From Chrysemys picta bellii (Eukaryota > Chordata > Testudines > Emydidae), in the NCBI RefSeq assembly GCF_011386835.1, contig NC_088798.1:8804001-8868000 (forward strand): a DNA stretch of 64,000 nucleotides, in the 5' to 3' direction. This document shows positions 11,324 to 21,082 of this stretch, in pieces (positions within the stretch are counted from its first letter, which is position 1; the number at the start of each line of letters is the position of its first letter). The position numbers were made by a program, and so were the translations under genes. Below the pieces are notes generated by a model. The model saw nothing but the letters and a program-made list of their open reading frames with translations, ran no database searches and was not told the DNA's origin.

Positions 11324-11650
11324 AAAAAGAAGAACAGGAGTACTTGTGGCACCTTAGAGACTAACAAATTTATTAGAGCATAAGCTTTCGTGGACTACAG
11401 CCCACTTCTTCGGATGCATATAGAATGGAACATATATTGAGGAGATATATATACACACATACAGAGAGCATAAACAGGTGGGAGTTGTCTTACCAACTCT
11501 GAGAGGCCAATTAATTAAGAGAAAAAAAACTTTTGAAGTGATAATCAAGCTAGCCCAGTACAGACAGTTTGATAAGAAGTGTGAGAATACTTACAAGGGG
11601 AGATAGAGTCAATGTTTGTAATGGCTCAGCCATTCCCAGTCCTTATTCAA
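11324..11650 (-). repeat. Left inverted arm of PLE-1
   Basis: Reverse complement of 12894-13222. It contains the hammerhead-like motif in minus orientation and the antisense of the ORF end. Substitutions that distinguish PLE-1 from PLE-2 are present in both PLE-1 arms, for example AGTACTCC rather than AGTCCTCC and an unexpanded CTGTCTGTACTGG. Confidence 0.93.
11376..11413 (-). ncRNA. Hammerhead-like motif, left arm of PLE-1
   Basis: On the minus strand: CCGAAGA, stem II GTGGGC/GTCCAC with loop TGTA (six pairs including one G-U), GAAA, then GC-TTAT-GC-TC as a two-pair stem III and the UH step. PLE termini are known to carry hammerhead ribozymes with very short stem III. Position U4 of the CUGANGA core is C here. 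Confidence 0.6.
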
Positions 11651-11651
11651 T

Positions 11652-12935
11652 GTCACAGCTAACCTGGTGGCTGAACTTTGTGATTTTGTCCTCACCCACA
11701 ACTATTTCACATTTGGGGACAATATATACCTTCAAGTCAGCGGCACTGCTATGGGTACCCGCATGGCCCCACAATATGCCAACATTTTTATGGCTGACTC
11801 AGAACAACGCTTCCTTAGCTCTCGTCCCCTAACGCCCCTACTCTACTTGCGCTACATTGATGACATCTTCATCATCTGGACCCATGGAAAAGAAGCCCTT
11901 GAGGAATTTCAGCATGATTTCAATAATTTCCATCCCACCATCAACCTCAGCCTAGATCAATCCACACAAGCGGTCCATTTCCTGGACACTATTGTGCTAA
12001 TAAGCGATGGTCACATCAATACCACCCTATACCGGAAACCTACTGACCGCTACACTTACCTACATGCCTCCAGCTTCCATCCAGGACACACCACACGATC
12101 CATTGTCTACAGCCAAGCTCTAAGATATAACCGCATTTGCTCCAATCCCTCGGATAGAGACAAGCACCTACAAGATCTCTATCAAGCATTCTTAAAACTA
12201 CAATACCCACCTGCTGAAGTGAAAAAACAGATTGACAGAGCCAGACGAGTACCCAGAAGTCACCTCCTACAAGACAGGCCCAACAAAGAAAATAACAGAA
12301 CACCACTAGCTGTCACCTTCAGCCCCCAACTAAAACCTCTCCAGCGCATCATCAGAGATCTACAACCTATCCTGAAAGATGATCCTTTACTCTCACAGAT
12401 CTTGGGAGACAGACCTGTCCTCGCTTACAGACAACCCCCCAACCTAAAGCAAATACTCACCAGCAACCACACATCACTGAACAAAACCACTAACCCAGGA
12501 ACCTATCCTTGTAACAAACCCCGATGCCAACTCTGTCCACATATCTATTCAAGTGACATCATCATAGGACCTAATCACATCAGCCATACCATCAGGGGCT
12601 CGTTCACCTGCACATCTACCAATGTGATATATGCCATCATGTGCCAGCAATGCCCCTCTGCCATGTACATTGGCCAAACCGGACAGTCTCTACGCAAAAG
12701 AATTAATGGACACAAATCTGACATCAGGAATCAAAATACTCAAAAACCAGTGGGAGAACACTTTAACCTGTCTGGTCATTCAGTGACAGACCTGCGGGTG
12801 GCTATATTACAACAGAAAAACTTCAAAAACAGACTCCAACGAGAGACTGCTGAGCTAGAATTGATATGCAAACTAGACACAATCAACTCCGGTTTGAATA
12901 AGGACTGGGAATGGCTGAGCCATTACAAACATTGA
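11652..12935 (+). pseudogene. PLE-1 reverse transcriptase (partial) plus GIY-YIG endonuclease, open frame
   Basis: An uninterrupted frame of more than 420 codons that lacks the protein's N-terminus and has no ATG at its left end. Numbering from the codon at 11667, RT motif B is GTAMGTRMAPQYANIFMAD (residues 26-44), motif C is LRYIDDIFIIW with YIDD at 63-66 (11853-11864), and the next conserved block is HFLDTIV (104-110). A linker with RARRVPRS (191-198) and CNKPRCQLC (282-290) follows. The GIY-YIG domain is NVIYAIMCQQCPSAMYIGQT (319-338) with R344/R345 and HKSDIRN. The end is WEWLSHYKH and stop. In the family this protein reverse-transcribes and nicks the target. RT motifs 1 to A are missing because of the 5' truncation, so it is not a functional polymerase despite the intact YIDD. 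Confidence 0.93.
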
Positions 12936-13222
12936 CTCTATCTCCCCTTGTAAGTATTCTCACACTTCTTATCAAACTGTCTGTACTGGGCTAGCTTGAT
13001 TATCGCTTCAAAAGTTTTTTTTTCCTCTTAATTAATTGGCCTCTCAGAGTTGGTAAGACAACTCCCACCTGTTTATGCTCTCTGTATGTGTGTATATATA
13101 TATCCTCAATATATGTTCCATTCTATATGCATCCGAAGAAGTGGGCTGTAGTCCACGAAAGCTTATGCTCTAATAAATTTGTTAGTCTCTAAGGTGCCAC
13201 AAGTACTCCTGTTCTTCTTTTT
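12894..13222 (+). repeat. Right arm of PLE-1 inverted repeat
   Basis: Pairs with 11324-11650. It starts inside the ORF (TTGAATAAGG) and runs to the T-run of GTTCTTCTTTTT. The terminal 36 nt (13223-13258) have no partner in the left arm. Confidence 0.93.
13133..13170 (+). ncRNA. Hammerhead-like motif, right arm of PLE-1
   Basis: CCGAAGA, stem II GTGGGC-TGTA-GTCCAC, GAAA, GC-TTAT-GC-TC. Same structure as the left-arm copy but in sense orientation, close to the 3' end of the element. Predicted cleavage would follow the C at 13170. No clear stem I is seen in the flanks, so activity is unproven. Confidence 0.6.
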
Positions 13223-13258
13223 GCGGATACAGACTAACACGGCTGTTACTCTGAAACC

Positions 13259-13272
13259 TGTTTTATAACTAC
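13259..13272 (+). repeat. Right target-site duplication of PLE-1
   Basis: Exact second copy of TGTTTTATAACTAC from 11310-11323. Confidence 0.93.
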
Positions 13273-13731
13273 TATCCAAAAATTAATACACAAAAACATT
13301 ATGTTGTGCATCAGTTAAGACTGGTCTATACATTCTGGGGGTGAGATTCACACATCTGCTCTGGCCCCTTTATGCCAAGTAAAACGACTAGAGCAGTGTA
13401 AAGGGGCACTAAAAGCCATACATCTAGCCACAGGAGAATTCCCCCAGCACAGGGATTGAGGAAGAGAGCCTAGGCTTTCATCTAAGGACCAGCTGGTATG
13501 CCAGGGACTGGTTTGGTGACAGGAGGGGCATGTCAGGGCAGGACTGCAGTAAGTAATGCTGTAGAGATTTGGCCACTTGTGCCAACATGCAGCTAGAGAG
13601 ACAGGCTGCCATAACTTAGGCAACCCAGATTCAGGAGGGCACAAAAGTGTCTTAAAGCCACCTTAGCCCCTGCATCCTCCTGAGATATGAGTTTTGTGTT
13701 TGAAAGGTTGCAAAGGATTATCCTCATATTA
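13273..13731. other. No gene recognised
   Basis: A short moderately GC-rich stretch between PLE-1 and the hAT elements. Open frames here are unsupported by homology I recognise. Confidence 0.45.
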
Positions 13732-13739
13732 GTTTATGT

Positions 13740-14375
13740 CAGCAGTTCTCAAACTGTGGGTCGGGACCCCAAAGTGGGTCATGACCCCATTTTAATGGGG
13801 TCACCAGGGCTGGCATTAGACTTGCTGGGACCCAGGGCCAAAGCCAAAGTCAGAGCCCCATCGCTCAGGGCCAAAGGCCAAACTCCACCACCCAGGGTCA
13901 AAGCCCAAGCCCAAGGGCTTCAACCCTGGGTGGCAGGACTTAGGTTACAGGCCCCCTGCCTGGGGCAGAAGCCCTTGGGCTTCAGTTTTGGCTCATCCAG
14001 GCTTTGGAACTGGCCCCCTTGCCCAGGGCAGCGGGGCTTGGGTGCAGGGCCGGCTCCAGGCACCAACTTCTCAAGCAGGTGCTTGGGGCGGCCGCTCCGG
14101 AGAGGGGCGGCACGTCCAGGTATTCGGCGGCAATTCGGCGGACGGTCCCTCACTCCGCCTGGGAGCGAAGGACCTCCCGCCAAATTGCCGCCGCAGATCA
14201 CGATCACGACTTTTTTTATTTGTTTGTTTGTTTTGTTTTGGCTGCTTGGGATGGCCAAAACCCTGGAGCCGGCCCTGCTTGGGTGGGCTCAGGCTTCAGT
14301 CCCCCCTCCTGGGGACGTGTAATAATTTTTGTTGTCAGAAGGGGGTCATGGTGCAATGAAGTTTGAGAACTCCTG
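13740..14375. mobile_element. hAT-like DNA transposon remnant (outer)
   Basis: Ends are inverted: left CAGCAGTTCTCAAACT, right reverse complement CAGGAGTTCTCAAACT, typical of hAT termini of the CAGNGGTTCTCAAA kind. Flanking octamers GTTTATGT (13732-13739) and GCCTATGC (14376-14383) agree at five of eight positions, as for an old 8-bp target duplication. The interior is GC-rich with repeated GGGCC/CCAAAGCC words and encodes no transposase I recognise. A younger hAT MITE sits inside it. Confidence 0.8.
14037..14285. mobile_element. hAT MITE (inner), 233 bp plus 8-bp target duplications
   Basis: The element proper is 14045-14277. Its ends are perfect 16-bp inverted repeats (CAGGGCCGGCTCCAGG). 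The octamer CTTGGGTG is duplicated exactly at 14037-14044 and 14278-14285, the diagnostic hAT target duplication. The body is CpG-rich (CGGCGGCAATTCGGCGG) and has a T/G-rich run near 14210-14240. It is inserted into the outer hAT element and so is younger. Confidence 0.95.
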
Positions 14376-14383
14376 GCCTATGC

Positions 14384-16760
14384 AATTCAGAATGTATTCC
14401 TGGTTTAATTTCCTACTGTATTAGCTACTATAGCTGTTAAACATATGGTTGCAGCACCTTACTAGGCATCAGAACGGCTGTCCACATGAGTTCAATGGGT
14501 TTAGGCAGTTTCACTACATGTGGTGTCAATTTAATGTGAAATTATATGACAAAACTGCAAATGGCTAAATCTTTGAAAATCATCCATATTTGCTAGTGAT
14601 ACAGGTTTCTTCTGTGTATCACTAAATGCCAATCAAAAATTCAGTATCAGTTTCCAGACCGGTACAGCACATTATCTAAGAGATTCCTGCTGATTTTAAT
14701 TGGAATCACATAACTGAAACTGAGCACAATAGTGAATATCCAGAGTTATACACAAAGTGCTTGAAAGTGACTTTTTTTTGTTTTATGTTCCCACTGCAGA
14801 TCTATTCTCTCTCAAATACCCTGAGCATTAATTCGTAGATATAAATGCTCCTCTTTTAGGCATTAATTCCCCTCCCCCCCAATATAATTCACTGGCACTC
14901 ACCCATTTTATATTAACCTTCATTAACAGATAGAGAAAAATGCTCTTTTTACTGGGAAACCTGACAGACCTCATATAGTATATTTTAAAAGATCTGGTGG
15001 GTGCAGTCTAAGTAATAAAAATAGTGCTCAAATGGATTAGATCACCACATTTTCTTGGTTAATTTCATGGCCTGACTTTACATTTAATGGCAAATTCTGC
15101 CATCAGATTCCCAGGAACACGGTTCTCACATTGTAAAACATGGAATACCTTTAACAATCAGGAATGCATTACAGTGCTGATGAAAATTTTGTAATTCATA
15201 AGTTAAGGGTTCAGTTAAAGTGTCCTGGGAAGGTATGGTTAATTGAGACAGCAGGCAAGGTGAGATTTAACCTAGAAAATGGGTTAACAAAGGGCTACCT
15301 ACAATTATTGGAAGGAAAAGCGATGGGTTATGGGCACACCCTACCCTCAGGCTCTAAGAGGGCAGTTTCCTTGCTGGGTGTATCCAATCTCGCATCTTGA
15401 AAAATGGGCAGCTAGCATGATACACATCATGCAAGAGGGATCTATGCCTGTGGTCCTGAGATCCGATGACATGATCACAAAGTGGTTCATAACAAACTGC
15501 AAAACTGCCAGGATTTTCATTTTGGGGATGGAGGGGGATATGATATTAGTATAATTATTTCAATTTGCTCATCAAAATAAAGTTGTGGCCTTCCAACTGT
15601 CATAGATCAGGGCAACTATACCTGTATTTCCCCTCTTTGGTCCAGCAAGGGCACCCTCTGAAACTTCCATTTCTCCAGCCACTACCCTTCTTGATGGAGA
15701 CCCACATCTCTCTCCTTTCTGACCAGGGTATTTCTGGGCTGCACCGTTCCCTGCCTTCACTGTATTATTCCTAACACAGAGAGTTTGCTTGCTTTCTCTT
15801 CAGAGACTGTTAACACGTGTGTTTAGTACAGTTATAAGGTACCACATAGCACTTCCTATGCAAGCCTATTTTATTTTTAAGGTCAAAAAGTCATGACAAA
15901 GAAAATATATTATAGAACAATAAATCACCCTAACATGGATTCTGGTGGAAGCAGTCCTTCAGCCCCCCCATCTAAGGGGATTCCTGGTAGTTACACTGTC
16001 ACCACAGCTTCAGCTCAGAACAAGCACCCAGTGTTATGGGCTCTTTGTAGGCCCAGTCCTTCCAATTCTAGCTTAAGGATTGGGGCCCGCTGTGGACCCG
16101 GGGTCCTGTCCATTTGATGGACCAGGAGGAAGGCCCTGAGCCAGTTTAATGCCAGGCTATTGATCCAAAAATTAAAAAAAACCCTGTCTGTTGGTCCCTG
16201 GAGAATCCAGTTTGGACTATCATCTTCCCCAGGGAAGTGGCTTCAAAGCGCTGATAACAGAAAGTACATTAGCATTCCCCTACCTACTAGAGAAGGTGCA
16301 TATAATGCCACAACAACAACAACAACACACAATTGCATTTTTAATACAATGTATCCACAAGATATTAAGCCTAATTCAATAAGGTTTAGCTTAGTTCAGT
16401 AAAGTTTCTTAAATCATAAGTTTTGTTTGGAACACTGTCCATCTGTCACACCCATCATTTAGTATTCACTTTTGCGTGGTGTGTTTGTTCAAGCATGTCA
16501 CTGCAAAGGAACAACAAAATAGACTTCTAGCATCATTAACACAATCCATTGTTGTATAGCCATAGGGTATATGCTGATAATTTTAAAGATCTCCATTATA
16601 AGCAAGTGCCATTGTAGCACCAAACAACAAAACACTATGTTCTGTCACAGGCTTGATTGAATTCTATAACCAGAAGCTTAGATGACTAACAGAGGAAATA
16701 GTGATCCTGATGCAAACCACAGCCTACTTCACTCTACATCCACAAAGGAAACTTGGACTC
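14384..16760. other. No gene recognised; unique DNA with a CAA microsatellite
   Basis: A (CAA)n tract lies at 16309-16328. The GC-richer part at about 15940-16250 may be an old repeat but I cannot classify it. No supported exon. Confidence 0.45.
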
Positions 16761-16779
16761 AGTGTTGCAACATCTAATG

Positions 16780-17420
16780 TTTACATGCCCTACCATCTAG
16801 TGGAATCCATAGCCCTGCATTAAGTGCCCAGGCTCCCTATACAATGCATGGGGAGAGTTAGGTGCCTTGGAATGGAATCTACAAAAGCCAGCAAATTGAG
16901 TGGGGAGCCACCTAAGCGAGCCAGTAGAAAATGCTGAAGAGAGGGATGGGTCCTAAGCCCCAACCCCCAAGGGAAGAAAGGCACCTAAATCCAGACTGGA
17001 GAGAAGTAACCCCCTCCATTTGGGATTCACAACCATGAACCGACTCCTGGAACCAGATACCTAAGTCCTGTCTCACAACAAACCAAGAAGGAGGAACCCA
17101 GTGTTTAGAGCAGTGACCCAAGATGTGGGAGACCTGAGTTCAATTCCCCCTTCTGCCTGAAGTAGAGACGGGACTTGAACTTGGGTCTCCCATCTCCCAG
17201 GAGAGTAACATTGCTGCTACTGACCACTCCAATCACTAGGAATCCCAAAGAACAGCTGAATCTGGAGCATGGATAAAATAGGGGGGGGGGGAATAAAGAA
17301 TAAAGAAAGAAAAATAAAGAATGAATTAAAAGTGTTATGGACACTGACTAGCGAAAAGCATGGGATGGGATTCTCAAGTGTCTAAGGGAGTTAGGTGTCC
17401 GCTCCCAGTGAAAATCAGGA
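16780..17420. repeat. Composite degenerate repeat with GTTAGGTGCC motifs
   Basis: Contains repeated old-repeat words such as GAGAGTTAGGTGCCTTGG (16853-16870), GGCACCTAAATCC (16980-16992) and GGGAGTTAGGTGTCC (17386-17400), in both orientations around a tRNA-like inverted SINE core. It probably represents one ancient amniote repeat plus insertions. An 11-nt G-run is at 17281-17291. Confidence 0.5.
17101..17260. repeat. tRNA-like SINE with head-to-head B-box halves
   Basis: Plus strand: GATGTGGGAGACCTGAGTTC followed by AATTCCCC, a MIR-like region with a B-box-like GTTCAATTCC. About 20 nt downstream the minus strand reads GATGGGAGACCCAAGTTC followed by AAGTCCCG, the same region inverted. The two halves flank TCTGCCTGAAGTAGAGA. 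This is either an inverted dimer of a tRNA-derived SINE or a palindromic SINE family. Confidence 0.6.
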
Positions 17421-19848
17421 AAGTTTCCAATTACTAAATTGTATATTATGTGTGTAGTATGAACAAATGTGTTCATTCTATATGCATGCCAGTATTTCCC
17501 AACACAGCACAGTGACTGGAAGCTTTAAAGTGTTCATTTCAAAATGAAATGGAATCACTTACTTTTTGGGTCACAAGACCAATTTTTTAAAATAGTTGCT
17601 TACTACAAACACAGATTTACATCACAGGCCATAATGGTTTCTTTCCATTGAAAGATAGGCATTTTTAACTGTGTCAATAAGCACTAAGGGTGGAATTTCT
17701 CAAAGAAGGTAAGGAAGGAAGGCACCCAAACCTCACTGATTTTCACTTGGAGTTGGGCACTTAACTCCATTAGGTGTTTTTGAAAATCCCACCCTAATAG
17801 GCTACACTTCCTCTGATGGTCTCACTTAATTCTTATAATTGCCAAGTATACCTATGGTGCCCTACAAATATGACAATAAGTAGAGTATAAGAATACAGCA
17901 GAATACTTACCCTAAATCCTTGTACTTTTTACCTTATTTTACTAAAGGATTACATATCTGTCCTATTCACTTATAAAACATGTCCTTTAATTATGTACTT
18001 TTAGAGCAGCCTAATTAAAATTCAGTGCATAAAAGCGTGCAAGGGTTGATAACCCATAGAACCCAGCAGACCCTAGTTAACATTCAAATGCATCCTCCAT
18101 TTGGACAGACAATAAGACTTTTCCACCTCGTTGGCAGACACTAATGATACTTGCAAATATGACGAATGTCTTCATTGGTGAAAAATTAATGCACCACAAT
18201 AATTTTTCTACCTGGGGTTAATGAACATGTCAGATGCTGAAAATGAGTTGTTTGAAAGTAAATTACTATAATCTATATTTAGAAGACACTGCTGTTGGGG
18301 AAAAAAAAATCTATGGTGTGTTTGATGTCCTCTGCTTACTTTTGTTCATGATTTAGCTGTTCGCCTAATGAGGCTTTATACTGTGCTGACTTCTCTGTTG
18401 ATACACGAGAATGTTTTCTTTTTCCTAGAGTGCCCATTGTTTCAAGGGGGGAAAGGTTAGGTTTGACTCTACTTGCAGCAAACAAGCTAATATTCGAGAG
18501 AACAAAACCTAACATGCTTAGTAATCCAGAAGGGGTAGAGCCATGCTGAAGCCCATGAAAACAGTTATGTTTGTTAGAGATGGGCCAAAACCAAAATACC
18601 AGATTCCAACACCCTGGACATTTTGTAGCTCACCCCAGCCCTTCTTTTTTGGGCCTGTGCACAATAATGGATTAGTCTGTCTCTCTACCTCCCTCACCTC
18701 CTGACAGTGACTGGATCCTGAATTCCTTTGGGTGATTAAGGAGATGGAGACTTCAATAGCTATTTGTAACAACTGGGAGGGAGGCAGGAGAGGAGCGATT
18801 TCTGGTCACTACAGATCAGTCATTATAAAAGCTGACCAAGCTCCTGGAAGCCTCTGAAACACAAGATGGGGCATTGATAGCTGCCTGAAAGGACTATACT
18901 GGGAACTAAAAGTGAGCTTGATACAGGGAGTTTATTCACTCTGGTGAATCCTCTCCACCTTCAGAAGTGTGGACTAGTTTGCCAAAAGTTATACTCAAAG
19001 ATTTTCATTGTGGTATATGTTCGCAAATCTTAACTGACCATGTGTTCACTCTTATTTTCTGTTATCCAATTATAAACCTGTCACTAAGTGCAGTGGTCAC
19101 CATTGGACAGTCAGCTTTTGCTAACAATAACCACCCAGTGGTATATGTGATACCACGGTTTCCCACTGTATTTAGAAAAGCAAGTAACAATGGCAGGTCA
19201 CAAAGTAGAATGTACCGGAAAATGTTTACTAACCACTGTTCTTTGATCAAACTGAATCCATATTACGTTATGCATGAAATATTCTTCTCACCTGTTAATT
19301 TTTTACCATTATGAAAGCCCAATAGTCGCTGGCACTATTATTCCTGTGGAATGCACCTAAGTCTCTGCATCTTTAATCTAATGTAAAAAGATGAACTCCT
19401 ATTAAAAATTCAATATAATATGTTTTTAAAGCTAATACTGAATAATTTATTAGATGATCATTTGCTTTGTCATGTACTTCATGTTATCAAAACATGAACT
19501 GAACATACCAAGCAACAAATAGGGGTAATCTAATTACCCTCTAATCCACAAACAAACAGCGTTAAGGATTCCTGTCAAAGACTAGTTAATACTCAAACAG
19601 GATCCCAAGTCCAATCTAAAAGTGCACAGAAGTATGGCTGCATATCTCCGTAGGCAATATGCAAATGTGGTGTTCTTCTAAACACATCTTCCAACAGACT
19701 GTAGTAAATGCAACTCCATGTTGAGAACAGAAACAATGCTGCTGGAATGTGCAGACAGAGAAAAGCAGGTGCAGCATGGGTGGAGAGATTTTGTCTTGAC
19801 TCCACATCAAATCCTCCTCTTTCAGTATCTTTCCACAATTTGTGGTGG
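17421..19848. other. No gene recognised; AT-rich DNA with an old repeat trace
   Basis: A trace of the dispersed GGAGTTGGGCACTTAACTCC / TTTTGAAAATCCC family lies at about 17690-17805. Otherwise nothing recognisable. Confidence 0.45.
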
Positions 19849-19856
19849 ATTTTGAG

Positions 19857-20268
19857 CAGTGGATCCCAAACTTTCTATCGAGGCAACCCACCCACTGCAT
19901 TGTCTTTTTGTGTCAGCCACCATTACATATATGCACTGTCTGTGCTGGCACCACAACCCTAATCCCAGGATGGTGCAGAGGGTAGGCCAGTGGGTGGGGA
20001 GGGGGAGCAAAGCCCACCCTACACTCACCCTGCAGTGGTGGTTTCCGCCCTATGATTCTGGGCCCAGCTCTATGCTCCAAGTGATGTGACCGGTGCCCAG
20101 GGTTACAGCACCACTCAGGTTTGGCCAGGCCGCCCCGTCACCCTAAGTAGTGCTGCACTGGACCAGGAGAAGTATATTTTTGCTGAAGCCAGCCCGGGAT
20201 GTGGCAACCCAACTAGAACTTTCCCGGGACCCATTAGTAGGTTAGGATCCACTATTTGGCAAACTCTG
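19857..20268. mobile_element. hAT-like remnant, non-coding
   Basis: Left end CAGTGGATCCCAAACTTT; right end reverse complement CAGAGTTTGCCAAATAGTGG. These resemble hAT termini. Flanking octamers ATTTTGAG (19849-19856) and ATTTAGAA (20269-20276) share six of eight bases, consistent with a decayed 8-bp duplication. No transposase is evident. Confidence 0.65.
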
Positions 20269-20276
20269 ATTTAGAA

Positions 20277-21082
20277 ACTATCTTGATTTAAAGAAGTCCA
20301 AGTGATGGAGAATTTTCAACATTTCTTAGTAACCTGTTCCAATGGTTAATTACCCTTACTGTTAAGAACTTGCTTCTTATTTCCTGTTTGTACGTTGCTG
20401 ACTTCAACTTCCAGCTAGAGGATCTTGTAACACTTCTATCCGCTAAAGGTCTTCTAGTATCAGATTAATTACCTACACAAGTAGAATATTACACCATGAT
20501 AAAGCTGTCTCTTAATGCTGTCTTCAGAAAGCTAAATAGAAGAAGCACCTTTACCTTCACATTGTAAATTTGATGTGTCTAGAGCCTGCCTTTGCAGAAG
20601 GAGACAGTTCTGCCTCTCTGGCACAATTCTCCCCCCCAACAAATGACAACCCCTCCATGAGGATCAGGTTCCATGGAGCTGGGAGAGCAGGGAATCAGAT
20701 GGGGTTTCTTCAGGTTTGGCTTCTCCCAGAGCCATGCAGCCTCAGCCATTAAATTTTGAGGCTGTCGGAACTTACATTGTTTTCCCCCCTCTATTCTGTG
20801 AAACTTCTCTTTAGTGGGTTGTGACTGGTTGGGATACTTCATGCAGGAACCAGGGATGTTGTATACACGTGTTTTCCTTTTATTTAAATGAGAAATTTAG
20901 CAAAATACAAGTACCAAGTAACCATAACCCAATATAAGAATTTCCTGCCAGTTGTATCACAGATGAGCACAAAAGGCCTGTAGTATAGCACTCATAACTA
21001 AAGCCAGACTTCTGTCTACTCCAGTGTTTACACTCTCCTATGTAAAGCTCCTCTAGCTGTTCACCTGAACACATTTTATAGG
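20277..21082. other. No gene recognised; old CR1/L2-type 3' trace
   Basis: The segment about 20300-20480 (TCTTAGTAACCTGTTCCAATGG, CCTTACTGTTAAGAACTTGC) resembles the antisense C-terminal part of CR1/L2-like ORF2, but it is too diverged to delimit. The rest is unrecognised. Confidence 0.4.

Larger units (their letters stand above)
11324..13258 (+). mobile_element. Penelope-like element PLE-1, fold-back insertion
   Basis: A Penelope-like retroelement bounded by 14-bp target duplications. The right part (11651-13258) is plus-strand element: RT from just before motif B, linker, GIY-YIG nuclease, 3' UTR, hammerhead-like motif and the terminal text ending TTACTCTGAAACC. The left part (11324-11650) is the reverse complement of 12894-13222. 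The element is thus a fold-back with arms of about 327-329 bp that include the last codons of the ORF. The left arm begins at AAAAAGAAGAAC and lacks the final 36 nt of the 3' end. Arm differences I noticed are few: T11539 against G13005, plus length changes in an A-run and a TA-run, which suggests a fairly young insertion. Direct or inverted terminal repeats are known in Penelope copies. Confidence 0.93.

Noticed and set aside
13687..14366. Several overlapping proline/glycine-rich frames of up to 211 codons
   Set aside because: They lie across the two nested hAT elements and result from their GC-rich repeats.
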